A DNA stretch of 64,000 bases, taken from assembly GCF_026672425.1 (NCBI RefSeq), contig NZ_JAPPRC010000006.1, positions 496,001 through 560,000 on the forward strand, in the 5' to 3' direction. Below the pieces are notes generated by a model. It ran no database searches, was not told the origin of the DNA, and worked only from the letters and a program-made list of their open reading frames with translations. Both the position numbers and the translations under genes were made by a program. Shown in pieces: positions 46,273-55,503 of this stretch. Each line of letters starts with the position of its first letter. Within the stretch, counting starts at the first letter, position 1. This stretch comes from Pannonibacter sp. SL95 (lineage in GTDB: Bacteria; Pseudomonadota; Alphaproteobacteria; Rhizobiales; Stappiaceae).

Positions 46273-47304
46273 ATGTCCAGTCTGCTCACCCTGACGCCGG
46301 AGGGCCTCTATTGCCCGGCGGCCGCCCTTCACATCGACCCGGTACGGCCGGTTCCCCGTGCGGTCATCACCCACGCGCATTCCGATCATGCGCGCGCAGG
46401 CCATGGTGCTGTCCTCGCAACGCGTGAGACCCTCGACATCATGGCCCTGCGTCTGGGCGATGCCTTCGCCGGCTCCCGTCAGGCGCTCGCCTATGGGACT
46501 ACTCTGATGATTGACGGCATCCGCTTGTGGCTCGCGCCTGCCGGCCACGTGCTTGGCTCGGCGCAGGTGGTGCTGGAAGCCGGTGGCGAGCGGGCCGTTG
46601 TCTCAGGCGACTACAAGCGTCAGGCGGATCCAACCTGCGCGCCTTTCGAGCTGGTGCAGTGCGACACCTTCGTCACCGAGGCAACATTCGGCCTACCCGT
46701 GTTCCGGCACCCGCCCATTGCAGGAGAGATTGCGCGGCTGCTGGCGTCGCGCGCGCTGTTTCCGGGACGCACCCACCTCGTCGGGGCCTATTCGCTCGGC
46801 AAGGCGCAACGGCTTCTGGCCGAGTTACGGGCTGCTGGATACGAACGCACCGTCTATCTGCATGGCGCTCTGGAAAAAGTCACCGCCTATTACATGGGGC
46901 AAGGCCAGGCGCTCGGTCCGGTCGAACCGGTCGGCGGACGCGGCAAGGAGCTGGCAGGCGAAATCGTCATCTGCCCGCCGGGAGATCTGGCCGGCCGCTG
47001 GGCCCGGCGCTTTGCCGATCCGGTGACGGCGGTTGCCTCAGGCTGGATGCGCGTTCGGGCGCGGGCCCGGCAGCGCGGCGCCGCGCTGCCACTCATCATC
47101 TCCGATCACGTCGACTGGCCGGACCTCTGCCGGACGGTCGAGGAAACCGGTGCCTCCGACATCTGGGTGACCCACGGAGCTGAGGAGGCCCTCTGTCACT
47201 GGTGCAAAACCGTTGGACGCAATGCACGCCCTCTCCATATGATCGGATATGGGGAGGAAGAGGCTGATTCTTCTCCGGCCCCCGACACTGCGTCCGCTGA
47301 ATGA
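46273..47304 (+). CDS. Ligase-associated DNA exonuclease (metallo-beta-lactamase / beta-CASP fold)
   Basis: A 343-residue nuclease of the SNM1/Artemis-like superfamily. The metal motif is ITHAHSDHAR, followed by APAGHVLGSAQ, VVSGDYKRQ and TEATFGLPVF. The C-terminal beta-CASP features include GAYSLGKAQR and the final ISDHVDW and WVTHG. It belongs to the exonuclease-ligase-helicase-PdeM repair set. Here two unrelated genes separate it from the ligase. It is divergent from the DEXH helicase and they may share a control region (46166-46272). Confidence 0.9.
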   Translation: MSSLLTLTPEGLYCPAAALHIDPVRPVPRAVITHAHSDHARAGHGAVLATRETLDIMALRLGDAFAGSRQALAYGTTLMIDGIRLWLAPAGHVLGSAQVVLEAGGERAVVSGDYKRQADPTCAPFELVQCDTFVTEATFGLPVFRHPPIAGEIARLLASRALFPGRTHLVGAYSLGKAQRLLAELRAAGYERTVYLHGALEKVTAYYMGQGQALGPVEPVGGRGKELAGEIVICPPGDLAGRWARRFADPVTAVASGWMRVRARARQRGAALPLIISDHVDWPDLCRTVEETGASDIWVTHGAEEALCHWCKTVGRNARPLHMIGYGEEEADSSPAPDTASAE

Positions 47305-47421
47305 CCGGGCGTGCCGGGTTCCGGCGCCTGTCCTTCCCTGGCCTTGCCGGCCACGTCCGCCAGCCCGGCGCGCCAGTTCCGGCAATGACCTTGCACAGGA
47401 CCAGAGCCCAGGACTGAAGAC

Positions 47422-47841
47422 ATGGCAGACGACCGCTCCCACGATCCCGCCGGCGACGAGCCAACCGCCCTCGAGGCCGGTATTGCAGGTCTGTTCGAGG
47501 ATTATCTCGCGGGCTTCAACGACGCTGACGCCGATGCGCTGATCGACTGCTTCTGTCTGCCCGCCACCATCTGGCAGATGGACAAGGGCTATGTGTTCGA
47601 CGACGAGGAAGACCTCGCTGAGAACATCGAAGCCCTGCTGGAGGCGCTGGACAAGGAGGACATCTCCTTCTCCGAGTTCGAGGTTGTCTCGGCCCATATC
47701 TCCGGCAACACCGCACTCGTCACCCTCGACTGGCGTCAGGAAAGCGCGGACGGCGAGAATGTCTTCGAATTCACCTGCCACTACCAGCTGATCTTCGATG
47801 GCGATGACTGGCGGATCGCCATGATCGTCAACGAGCAGTAG
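47422..47841 (+). CDS. NTF2/SnoaL-like small protein
   Basis: A 139-residue, very acidic protein. The helix LEAGIAGLFEDYLAGFNDADADAL and strands around WQMDKGYVFDD and FEFTCHYQLIFDGDDWRIAMI fit the cone-shaped NTF2-like (SnoaL/DUF4440) fold. Such proteins bind small molecules or act as isomerases; no catalytic residue can be assigned. It lies between the repair exonuclease and the RNA helicase. It could follow exonuclease expression, though the 117-base gap leaves room for its own promoter. Confidence 0.78.
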   Translation: MADDRSHDPAGDEPTALEAGIAGLFEDYLAGFNDADADALIDCFCLPATIWQMDKGYVFDDEEDLAENIEALLEALDKEDISFSEFEVVSAHISGNTALVTLDWRQESADGENVFEFTCHYQLIFDGDDWRIAMIVNEQ

Positions 47842-47875
47842 GGCCGCAGACCCGTTCATCGCAGCGGAAAAAGAA

Positions 47876-47899
47876 ATGCCCGGCACACAGGCCGGGCAT
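47876..47899. terminator. Bidirectional terminator between NTF2-like gene and RNA helicase
   Basis: ATGCCCGGC and GCCGGGCAT form a perfect 9-bp stem with a 6-base loop between two convergent genes. On the minus strand the tail is TTTCTTTTTCC; on the plus strand it is TCGATTTC. It should work best for the helicase gene. Confidence 0.75.
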
Positions 47900-47924
47900 T
47901 CGATTTCAGATGTGAACGGTTGCC

Positions 47925-49976
47925 TCAGGCGTCCCGCTTCTTCGGCTTCTTCTTCGGAGCAGGGCCATCCTTGCCCGGCTTCTTGAAGCCGCCTTCCTTG
48001 AAGCCGCCCTCCTTGAAGGCAGGCTTGTTCTTGCGCGGGGCAAAGTCACCGTCCGGTCCGGACTTGGCGCGCTTCGGGCCGCGGGCCAGCGGAGCCTCGT
48101 CCATCGGCGTGAATGCGGGATGCGTCGGCCGCGGCTCGTCGTCGTCAAAGCGACGGCGCTTGGCCGGCTTGCCAGGACCACCGGCCCCGCCACCAAAGCC
48201 ACCCCCGAAACCACCGCGACCGCCACGGTCGCCGTTACGTTCACGGGCGTTCTCATAGCGGCTGCGGCCGTCGCCGCCATCACGGCCGGAGTCGCGGAAT
48301 GCGGGAACCTGGCCAGCACGCATGTCGGTCACCTCGATGGTGACGCCGCGCTCGCCCGAACCATCACGCCGAATGACTTCGGCGTATTTCTCAGCGTGGT
48401 TGCCGGCGATCTCGAACAGGGTTTCCGTGCCGCCAATCTTGATGGCACCGACTTCCTTCTTCGTCACATGGCCGGCGCGGCAGATCATCGGCAGCAGCCA
48501 GCGCGGGTCCGCGCGGTGCTTGTGGCCAAGCGACAGGCGGAACCAGATGCCGTCCTCGAACTTGTTGCGCAGCTCCTGGGAACGTGCGCCGCCAAAGTCA
48601 TCGTCGCGCTGGAAGCGCTCACCGCGTTCCCCACGCTCGCCACGACCACCGCGCGCTTCAAAGGAATCTTCCGTCAGCTCTTCAGGAGCCGGCAGACGCG
48701 ACTGGTAGAGGCGAACGAACGCGGCTGCGATCCGCTCGGCGCCATGCGCCTGCATCAGTTCGCGTGCGATCTCCAGATCTTCTTCCTCGGCGGCCTCGGC
48801 CAGGACCGGATCCGCCAGCAGGCGAGCCTTGTCCTGAGCGCGGATGGCGTTGGCCGACGGTGCCTCGCGCCACTCGGCCTTGACGCCGGCGGTCTGCAGC
48901 AGACGTTCGGCGGTCCGGCGGCGCGAGAAGGGAACGATGACGACGCTCGTTCCCTTGCGCCCGGCGCGGCCCGTCCGGCCAGACCGGTGCAGCAGGGCAG
49001 CCTTGCCGGTCGGCATGTCGGCATGGATGACCAGATCCAGGTTCGGAAGGTCGATGCCGCGTGCGGCAACGTCGGTTGCCACGCAAACACGGGCGCGCCC
49101 GTCACGCATGGCCTGCAGCGCATGGCTGCGCTCAGCCTGGCTCAGTTCGCCGGAGAGGGCCGCAACGGAGAAGCCGCGGTTGCCAAGGCGCGAGGTCAGG
49201 CGGTTAACGGCCTCACGGGTGGCGCAGAACACGATGGCCTTCTGGGCCTCGTGGAAGCGCAGCACGTTGATGATGGCGTTCTCGCGCTCGTTCGGCACCA
49301 CCGGCATGGCGACATAGTCGATGTCGACATGCTGCTCACGGGCGTTGATGGTGGTCAGACGCACGGCGTTGCGCTGGTAGCGCTGCGCCAGGTCTGCGAT
49401 CGGCTTCGGCACCGTGGCCGAGAACATCAGCGTGCGCCGGTCTTGCGGTGCGGCATCGAGGATGAACTCGAGGTCTTCACGGAAGCCGAGATCCAGCATC
49501 TCGTCCGCCTCGTCGAGCACGATGGCCCGGATGGCAGACAGATCGAGCGCACCGCGTTCGATATGGTCACGCAGGCGGCCCGGCGTTCCGACCACGATAT
49601 GCGCACCGCGCTCCAGTGTGCGGCGTTCAGCGCGCGGGTCCATGCCGCCAACGCAGGACGCCGTGTGCGCGCCGGCTTCTTCGTAAAGCCAGGTCAGCTC
49701 GGCCTTGACCTGCAGCGCCAGTTCGCGGGTCGGGGCAATGGCCAGGGCCAGCGGAAGGCCAGCCTGCGGCAGCCTGTTTTCATCGCCGAGAAGGGTTGGG
49801 GCGAGGGCGAGGCCAAAGGCCACCGTCTTGCCGGAGCCGGTCTGTGCGGAGACCAGCAGGTCAGCCTCGGCAGGAGCCTCGGACAGGATTGTTTCCTGAA
49901 CAGGGGTGAGGCTGGAGTAGCCGCGCTTCGCCAAAGCGGCGGCCAGCGCCGGGGCGACGGCGTTCGTGTCGATCAT
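47925..49976 (-). CDS. DEAD-box RNA helicase with DbpA-type RNA-binding domain
   Basis: A 683-residue RNA helicase. Motifs are SAQTGSGKT, APTRELALQVK, VLDEADEMLD, SAT, CVATDVAARGID and HRSGRTGRAGRKG. A DbpA-like RNA-recognition domain (KKEVGAIKIGGTETLFEI) lies near residues 480-560. The tail is Gly/Arg and Lys rich, with the small repeat KEGGFKEGGF encoded by tandem 15-base units. It probably acts in ribosome assembly or RNA decay. The gene separates the repair ligase from the exonuclease and runs opposite to them. The start MIDTNAVAPAL at 49976 is the natural one; a further-upstream extension lacks character. Confidence 0.93.
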   Translation of the reverse strand: MIDTNAVAPALAAALAKRGYSSLTPVQETILSEAPAEADLLVSAQTGSGKTVAFGLALAPTLLGDENRLPQAGLPLALAIAPTRELALQVKAELTWLYEEAGAHTASCVGGMDPRAERRTLERGAHIVVGTPGRLRDHIERGALDLSAIRAIVLDEADEMLDLGFREDLEFILDAAPQDRRTLMFSATVPKPIADLAQRYQRNAVRLTTINAREQHVDIDYVAMPVVPNERENAIINVLRFHEAQKAIVFCATREAVNRLTSRLGNRGFSVAALSGELSQAERSHALQAMRDGRARVCVATDVAARGIDLPNLDLVIHADMPTGKAALLHRSGRTGRAGRKGTSVVIVPFSRRRTAERLLQTAGVKAEWREAPSANAIRAQDKARLLADPVLAEAAEEEDLEIARELMQAHGAERIAAAFVRLYQSRLPAPEELTEDSFEARGGRGERGERGERFQRDDDFGGARSQELRNKFEDGIWFRLSLGHKHRADPRWLLPMICRAGHVTKKEVGAIKIGGTETLFEIAGNHAEKYAEVIRRDGSGERGVTIEVTDMRAGQVPAFRDSGRDGGDGRSRYENARERNGDRGGRGGFGGGFGGGAGGPGKPAKRRRFDDDEPRPTHPAFTPMDEAPLARGPKRAKSGPDGDFAPRKNKPAFKEGGFKEGGFKKPGKDGPAPKKKPKKRDA

Positions 49977-50161
49977 GCGTGTCTTTCGTGAAGGGGGCGG
50001 GCGTGCGGGAAGATCGCCGCAAGGGCCGGCCAGATTTTTCAAGTGCTCCTATACGTCAAACTCGGCCCGCCGTCCACCAAAGAGCGGACATAGCTGCGTC
50101 TTTCCTTGCGATTGGCTCAAACAGGCCTTCCCGCACCGGCTTTGCGCCTTAAGATAGGACC

Positions 50162-51790
50162 ATGAAAGCCTTCGCCCGCCTGCTCGACAGCCTTGCCTTT
50201 GAAACGTCCCGCAATGCGCGGGAAGCGTTGCTGGTTGACTATTTCACCCGCACACCCGATCCGGACAGGGGCTACGCGCTGGCCGCCATTACGGGCACGC
50301 TGGATTTCCGCGCTGCCAAGCCCGCCTTGCTGAAGGCCTTGATCGGCGAGCGCAGTGACCCGGTGCTTTTCGCCCTGTCCTATGACTTTGTTGGCGACCT
50401 CTCCGAAACGATCGCCCTGATGTGGCCAGCCCCGCCACGAGAGGCAGATGCTGACTTGCGGCTGGCCGCGGTCGTGGAGGCGCTTGCCCGCGCCAGCCGC
50501 TCAGATGCGCCCCGCTTGATCGCGGAATGGCTGGATGCGCTCGACGAGACCGGTCGCTGGGCCTTGCTCAAGCTCGTCACCGGTGGTCTGCGCGTTGGTG
50601 TTTCGGCTCGCCTTGCCAAAACGGCGCTGGCTCGCCTTGGCAGTGTCCCGGTCGATGAGATCGAGGACGTCTGGAACACGCTGAAAGCCCCGTATCTGCA
50701 GTTATTTGCCTGGATCGAGGGGCGCGCGGGCAAGCCGGAGAGCCGGGATCCGGCGCCATTCCGCCCGCCCATGCTGGCCCATCCGCTGGACGAGGCGAAG
50801 GACTTCGACCAGTTGGCGGCCTCTGATTTCGTCGCAGAATGGAAGTGGGATGGCATCCGTGTTCAGGCGGCGGCGGGCCGCGATGGCGAAACCCTCCATC
50901 GACGTCTCTATTCCAGGTCGGGCGACGACATCACGGCTGCCTTTCCCGATCTTCTCGAGGACCTGCGCTTCGATGGTGCCATCGACGGTGAGCTGCTGGT
51001 GGTGCGCGATGGCGAGGTCCAGCCTTTCTCCGAACTGCAGCGCCGGCTCAATCGCAAGACGGCAGACGCCAAGCTGATACAGGCTTTGCCCGTGGCCATC
51101 CGTGCCTATGACCTTCTGGCCGAGGATGGCCTTGACTTGCGGCCGCTCAGCTTTCTGCAGCGCCGTGAAAGACTGGAAGCGCTGGTCAGGCGGTTGCAAT
51201 CGCCGCGCATTGATCTGTCGCCGCTGATCACCTTCGCCGACTGGCCGGGGCTTGCCTCCGCCCGGTCCGAACCCTCGTCACGCTTGCAGCCTGCGGATGC
51301 CGCGGCCGTCGAAGGCGTGATGCTGAAGCGGGCTGCCGCACCCTATGTTGCCGGACGGCCGAAAGGCGAATGGTTCAAGTGGAAGCGCGATCCATTCCTG
51401 ATCGATGCCGTGCTGATGTACGCGCAGCGTGGCCACGGCAAGCGCTCGTCCTATTACTCGGACTATACGTTTGGTGTCTGGCTCGGGGCGGAGCTTGTGC
51501 CGGTTGGCAAGGCCTATTTCGGCTTCACCGACGAGGAGCTGATCCTGATCGACCGTTTCATCCGCGCCAATACCGTTGGCCGGTTTGGTCCTGTCCGCGA
51601 GGTCGCGCGCCTGCCCGACAAGGGTCTGGTGCTTGAGGTTGCCTTTGAGGGGCTCAATCGCTCCAGCCGGCACAAGTCCGGCCTTGCGATGCGGTTTCCC
51701 AGAGTGTCCCGTTTGCGCTGGGACAAGACACCGGCCGAGGCGGACCGGATCGAGTCTCTGGAGGCACTGCTCTCGGCCACGCGCGCGTGA
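50162..51790 (+). CDS. ATP-dependent DNA ligase (repair-associated)
   Basis: A 542-residue DNA ligase of the bacterial LigB/LigC-like type with an N-terminal helical DNA-binding domain. The adenylated lysine is K228 in EWKWDGIR (KxDG at 228-231). ELLVV with motif III, VEGVMLKR (motif IV) and WFKWKRDP (motif V) follow, then the OB-fold C-terminus (RFPRVSRLRWDK). It is not an NAD-dependent LigA. It is the ligase of the ligase-associated repair set whose nuclease and helicases lie at 42.9-47.3 kb. The ATG is at 50162. Confidence 0.94.
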   Translation: MKAFARLLDSLAFETSRNAREALLVDYFTRTPDPDRGYALAAITGTLDFRAAKPALLKALIGERSDPVLFALSYDFVGDLSETIALMWPAPPREADADLRLAAVVEALARASRSDAPRLIAEWLDALDETGRWALLKLVTGGLRVGVSARLAKTALARLGSVPVDEIEDVWNTLKAPYLQLFAWIEGRAGKPESRDPAPFRPPMLAHPLDEAKDFDQLAASDFVAEWKWDGIRVQAAAGRDGETLHRRLYSRSGDDITAAFPDLLEDLRFDGAIDGELLVVRDGEVQPFSELQRRLNRKTADAKLIQALPVAIRAYDLLAEDGLDLRPLSFLQRRERLEALVRRLQSPRIDLSPLITFADWPGLASARSEPSSRLQPADAAAVEGVMLKRAAAPYVAGRPKGEWFKWKRDPFLIDAVLMYAQRGHGKRSSYYSDYTFGVWLGAELVPVGKAYFGFTDEELILIDRFIRANTVGRFGPVREVARLPDKGLVLEVAFEGLNRSSRHKSGLAMRFPRVSRLRWDKTPAEADRIESLEALLSATRA

Positions 51791-51862
51791 CTTGCCTGTG
51801 ACCTGATTTCTCGGCCATTGTCGCTCGCCGGCCGCGGCGCAGGTTTGTTGAGGGGTTTTCGC

Positions 51863-52483
51863 ATGACCGGGACAATCGAGTATTTCTACACGCATGTTTC
51901 GCCCTGGGCCTACATGGGCCACGCACTGTTTATCGACCTGGCTGCACGCCACGGGATGACCGTCGAGTTCCGCCCGGTGAATCTTGGCGGCGTGTTCGAT
52001 GCGTCCGGCGGCATGCCTTTGGCAAAACGCCATCCGGTTCGTCAGTCCTATCGCCTCATCGAGCTGCAGCGGTGGCGGGACAAGCGCAATCTTCCGCTGA
52101 CGATCCACCCGCGGCATTTCCCCGCCGATCCGACGCTTGCCGACTGTTGCGCGCTTGCGATCTTGAAGGCGGGTGGGCCGGTTGCTGACTTCTCGGACCG
52201 TCTGTTCCGTCACCTCTGGGCGCAAGAGGGCGATCTCAATGACCGGGCGAGCCTCGAAGCCATTGCCACGTCACTTGGGGCAGATGGTGCACGCATGCTG
52301 GCAGATGCGGAAAGCGCCGAGATCAAGGCTGCGTATGCCGCGAACCAGGCCCGGGCCATTGAACTGGGTGTCATCGGCTCGCCCTGCTACGTGCTGCAAG
52401 GGGAACCGTTCTGGGGCCAGGACCGGCTTGATCTCCTGAGCGATGCCCTCGAAAGCCGGCGCGAGGCCTACAAGCCTGTGTAA
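51863..52483 (+). CDS. 2-hydroxychromene-2-carboxylate isomerase family protein
   Basis: A 206-residue DsbA-fold protein, kappa-GST-like. The start IEYFYTHVSPWAYMG holds the active-site region where kappa GSTs have Ser; PVNLGGVF, GVIGSPCYVLQGEPFWGQDRLD are family landmarks. The named enzyme works in naphthalene breakdown, but most homologues in other genomes have unknown substrates. The ATG at 51863 was chosen over a longer frame. It follows the ligase by 72 bases on the same strand. Confidence 0.88.
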   Translation: MTGTIEYFYTHVSPWAYMGHALFIDLAARHGMTVEFRPVNLGGVFDASGGMPLAKRHPVRQSYRLIELQRWRDKRNLPLTIHPRHFPADPTLADCCALAILKAGGPVADFSDRLFRHLWAQEGDLNDRASLEAIATSLGADGARMLADAESAEIKAAYAANQARAIELGVIGSPCYVLQGEPFWGQDRLDLLSDALESRREAYKPV

Positions 52484-52581
52484 TTCCTGCCGTCCTTTCG
52501 ACATAGACCATCGCTAGGCTCTATGCTGACACGTAAGGCGCGTCTTGCAGCGGGCTTGATCGCAGCGGGAGATTTTTGGCG

Positions 52582-53172
52582 ATGGCACAGTTCAGCCTTC
52601 GGGCATTCGGCGAACGGCAGCTTGGTTTGCGAAGCGGCGCTGCCCTGCTTGGCGTGATGATTTGCCTGAGCAGCGCGGCCGCAGAAGGGCAGGCGCTCAA
52701 GAAGCCTTCGCTGGTGACGGGTGACGACCCGCAGCGCTTCGCCCTGATCGAGGTCGAGGGCGAATACCTTCGTCTCGATCGCCGCCTTGGTGACATCAGC
52801 GTCTGCAAGAAGCTGAATGATGTCTGGCGCTGCACCCCGGCGCCGGACGCAGAACTGGCCTATCTGTCCGAGATCGAGCGCCTCTCAGCCGAGGTCACCG
52901 AGCTGAAGGCGCGGCTGGCATCCACTGGCGGGGCTGGCAGTGGCGCGGAGAAGCAGAACGGCGGCTCTGCCGCTCCGCTGCTTTCGCAGCCGGAGACAGG
53001 CGCCCCGCGCGTCGAAGCGCCCAAGACCGAAACGCAACAGGCTCCACGCCTGTCCGAAAAGGACGAAAAGGAGCTAGAAGAAGTCCTTGGTGTCACCGAA
53101 ATGGCGATGCGCCGCTTCTTTGGCCTCATGCGCGAATTTCAGCAGGACATGAACGGCACCAGCCGCCAGTAA
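52582..53172 (+). CDS. Hypothetical exported protein with coiled coil
   Basis: I do not recognise a family. The 196-residue protein starts with a signal peptide (GAALLGVMICLSSAAAEG). A short beta-strand domain with a Cys pair follows (EVEGEYLRLDRRLGDISVCKKLNDVWRC read as two pieces, about residues 58-85). Then comes a heptad-like helix (LAYLSEIERLSAEVTELKARL), an Ala/Pro-rich linker and a C-terminal helix (TEMAMRRFFGLMREFQQDM). It is probably periplasmic. Start is ATG 52582. Similar short proteins are widespread in Rhizobiales, from memory. Confidence 0.65.
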   Translation: MAQFSLRAFGERQLGLRSGAALLGVMICLSSAAAEGQALKKPSLVTGDDPQRFALIEVEGEYLRLDRRLGDISVCKKLNDVWRCTPAPDAELAYLSEIERLSAEVTELKARLASTGGAGSGAEKQNGGSAAPLLSQPETGAPRVEAPKTETQQAPRLSEKDEKELEEVLGVTEMAMRRFFGLMREFQQDMNGTSRQ

Positions 53173-53196
53173 GCTGTGACCGGATATACTGGCGGT

Positions 53197-54066
53197 TCAG
53201 TCCATTTTCAGGCGCAGGATCGTTTCTCGTTCATCAGCCGACAGCCCGATAGCCGTCCGTGTCTCGTGGCTCATCGGAAGCACAACGGAATCGCACAGCG
53301 CGACAGGTCGGCCGGTTCGTGCTTCATACATGTGATGCCGCATGGAAAAGGTGTTCGCCTGGCAGCCAGTGATTCCGCTGGCAACAACGACGCTGTCCCC
53401 GGCCTTTACAGGGCCTGCCCAGGACAGTTTCATTTCCACCGCAACCCGTCCTGCATTGCGCGCGGATAGAACAGAGCGGTTAAGCGGTGTGCGCTCCCAA
53501 ACGAAGGGGGCCGCTTCCGTAAAGCATCCCATGGCAAAGCCGTCGTCCGCGCGCCCATCAGCGCCCAGGTGCCGCGACAGCACTGTCGCACGATGCGTGA
53601 TCGTTGCGCCTGCGCTCAGGGTCGCATCGAGCGTCGTCCGCAGGGAAGCCGGCGTTGCCGGCAAGCCGCGCGGTGTGGCCTCCGTCGTCATCTGCTCCTG
53701 GCTGTCCTTGAAACGATTGCGAAGCGTCCTGGCGGCCTCGATCGCGGGGCTGTAGCCATCAACGGCTGTCGCAATCAGCGATCCGTCCGTGTGATCGCGG
53801 ATCTCGTGCAGCACTGACAGAATATGCGGTCCGTCAAAACAGACCCCGGCACTGACATGCAGCAGTGTTCCGCCGCGCGCTTCCTGATGAAACCTGACAT
53901 GACGGACACGTCTTGCACCAACAAGCGATTCACTGAAGCCTGTTAACAGACGAAACTGCCTCTCTGATTCCTCAAAGCGAGCAAAATAAAACTGCACGTT
54001 GAGGTGATCGTTATCGTCACACTCCCAGGTGTTGACGAATGACAGCAGCGTTTCTTGGGCAGGCAT
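53197..54066 (-). CDS. Double-hotdog thioesterase family protein
   Basis: A 289-residue protein with two hotdog domains. The first starts at ECDDNDHLNVQFYFARFEES near residue 15, with the typical D-x-x-x-H-L-N pattern of 4HBT thioesterases. The second resembles it from about residue 160 (THRATVLSRHLGADGRADDGFAMG). It likely hydrolyses an acyl-CoA; the substrate is unknown. It is convergent with the hypothetical gene and follows the esterase gene on the same strand after 70 bases. Confidence 0.82.
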   Translation of the reverse strand: MPAQETLLSFVNTWECDDNDHLNVQFYFARFEESERQFRLLTGFSESLVGARRVRHVRFHQEARGGTLLHVSAGVCFDGPHILSVLHEIRDHTDGSLIATAVDGYSPAIEAARTLRNRFKDSQEQMTTEATPRGLPATPASLRTTLDATLSAGATITHRATVLSRHLGADGRADDGFAMGCFTEAAPFVWERTPLNRSVLSARNAGRVAVEMKLSWAGPVKAGDSVVVASGITGCQANTFSMRHHMYEARTGRPVALCDSVVLPMSHETRTAIGLSADERETILRLKMD

Positions 54067-54136
54067 GGTCCGGACGGTTCCATCTCTTGTGCAGACAAAT
54101 AGAAAGACACCAAACCATCTACCGGCTTGGCCGGAT

Positions 54137-55093
54137 TCACTGCATACTTACCCTGAGAAAATTATCAATGAGAATATTGCTTTCTAATGAAATACCGAGG
54201 CCGAAATTCTGAAAAACATGACATCCGCCGGGAAACAGACGCATTTCCGCGGGATTTCCTGCAGCGACCCAGCGACCTGCCATAAAAATCGTGTCATCCA
54301 GCAGTGGGTCACGGGTGCCGACGACAAAATGCGCGGACGGCAAATCGCTCAGGTCAGCGAGCAATGGCGATACATCAGGCAAGGCTGCGTCATGCCCATG
54401 CGCCAGATAATGGCGGACGAACATCTCGATATCGCGCGTGTTCAGCACCAGCTTTTCTGATCCCCAGGCCCGGGCGCTGGGCGTGAGCCGAAGATCGAAG
54501 CAACCTGCGATGAAGACGGCCGCATGAAACGCCCGCAGCCCATGACGGTCGCGCAGCCGGATGAGAGTGGCGGCCGCAAGATTGGCCCCGGCGCTGTCGC
54601 CGCCAATCGCCAGCTTTGACACGCCAAGACTGTGCCGTCCGGGTCCAGCCAGCCAAAGGGCTGCAGCTTCACAATCATCAGGCCCGCAAGGGTAGGGATG
54701 CTCCGGTGCCAGGCGATAGTCGACTGACACAGCGATCAGCCCGGTGCGGTCCGCCAGCTCCACGAGCCGCTCGTCTTGCATGTCGGCGCCACCAAATGTC
54801 CAGCCGCCGCCATGGATGTGCAGGAAAGCCCCGGTCGGGATCGCCTTCGGCTCGATGATCCGCAAGGTCACCGGCCCGTGCCGTCCCTCGATGACGTGTG
54901 TCCGGGCGCGGGCGCTGCGCAACGGCGGCGGAAAGGGGCCGAGCCCCTGTTCACGCCGTTCGCGGACGACCTGTGGGGGGAAACTCCACTGATCCGGCAA
55001 GGCCGACAGACGAGATGCAAGATCCTGATTGAAGGACCGCGTTTCCTCGGCAATGGCGGCAGGATCGAAGATGGCGGGGTCAATCGTGAGCAT
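54137..55093 (-). CDS. Hormone-sensitive-lipase-family alpha/beta hydrolase
   Basis: A 318-residue esterase. The oxyanion-hole motif HGGGWTFGG is near residue 93. The nucleophile lies in GGDSAGANLAA, the acid in GTRDPLLDD and the histidine in GGCHVFQNF; all are in canonical order. This is the HSL (type IV) family of bacterial esterases. I chose ATG 55093 over a longer frame. The upstream region is shared with the response regulator. The substrate is unknown. Confidence 0.9.
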   Translation of the reverse strand: MLTIDPAIFDPAAIAEETRSFNQDLASRLSALPDQWSFPPQVVRERREQGLGPFPPPLRSARARTHVIEGRHGPVTLRIIEPKAIPTGAFLHIHGGGWTFGGADMQDERLVELADRTGLIAVSVDYRLAPEHPYPCGPDDCEAAALWLAGPGRHSLGVSKLAIGGDSAGANLAAATLIRLRDRHGLRAFHAAVFIAGCFDLRLTPSARAWGSEKLVLNTRDIEMFVRHYLAHGHDAALPDVSPLLADLSDLPSAHFVVGTRDPLLDDTIFMAGRWVAAGNPAEMRLFPGGCHVFQNFGLGISLESNILIDNFLRVSMQ

Positions 55094-55241
55094 GCAGCCT
55101 CGCAAATAACGCAGTGTCTGCAAGGCTAGTTCCTTGCCGCTGGGCTGCCAAGCTGCTCAAATGCACATTCCAAGATCTTCGAACGGACAGCTGACGTCGA
55201 TCCGGTGTCTAAGGCTTGCGCTGGCGACAAGCTGCCAACAT

Positions 55242-55255
55242 AATCCGCGCGGATT
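55242..55255. promoter_or_regulatory. Perfect 14-bp palindrome
   Basis: AATCCGCGCGGATT is fully symmetrical and lies between divergent genes. It may be an operator; GC-rich composition means chance is a real alternative. Confidence 0.35.
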
Positions 55256-55319
55256 GTGGTTCAGGGAGGAACGCCGCAAGGCAGATCACAGTCTCGCTGC
55301 GGTTTGGCGTCGCCAAGGT

Positions 55320-55353
55320 GCGCTTCCGTTCGTCAGGTTTGAACGGAAGGCGC
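55320..55353. repeat. Inverted repeat upstream of response regulator
   Basis: GCGC-TTCCGTTC and GAACGGAA-G-GCGC pair with one bulged base around a 9-base loop. It could be an operator or a leader hairpin of the downstream mRNA. Confidence 0.4.
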
Positions 55354-55503
55354 GTTGCAACGCGGATCGTAGATGGAGATGGGCCTTTGACATAAGGTCT
55401 CGGGGTGATGGGCGGATGCAGCAACGTCTGCAGTCCCGCACGCCGAACGCAAAGCCGGCGATGGAATGGCCCGGCGGAAGGCCACAAAAGGGGGCAGAGG
55501 GTT

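Larger units (their letters stand above)
55094..55503. other. Divergent region, esterase / response regulator
   Basis: 410 bases without a supported gene. I see a perfect 14-bp palindrome AATCCGCGCGGATT (55242-55255) and a longer interrupted inverted repeat (55320-55353). A TTGACA at 55387-55392 has no convincing -10 partner. The response regulator ribosome site GGCAGAGGG is at 55492-55500. Confidence 0.5.

Noticed and set aside
47981-48030. Tandem 15-base repeats
   Set aside because: They encode the KEGGF repeats in the basic tail of the DEAD-box helicase, an ordinary low-complexity feature.
55387-55392. TTGACA as a promoter of the response regulator
   Set aside because: No acceptable -10 sequence at 16-18 bases; the region there is GC-rich.
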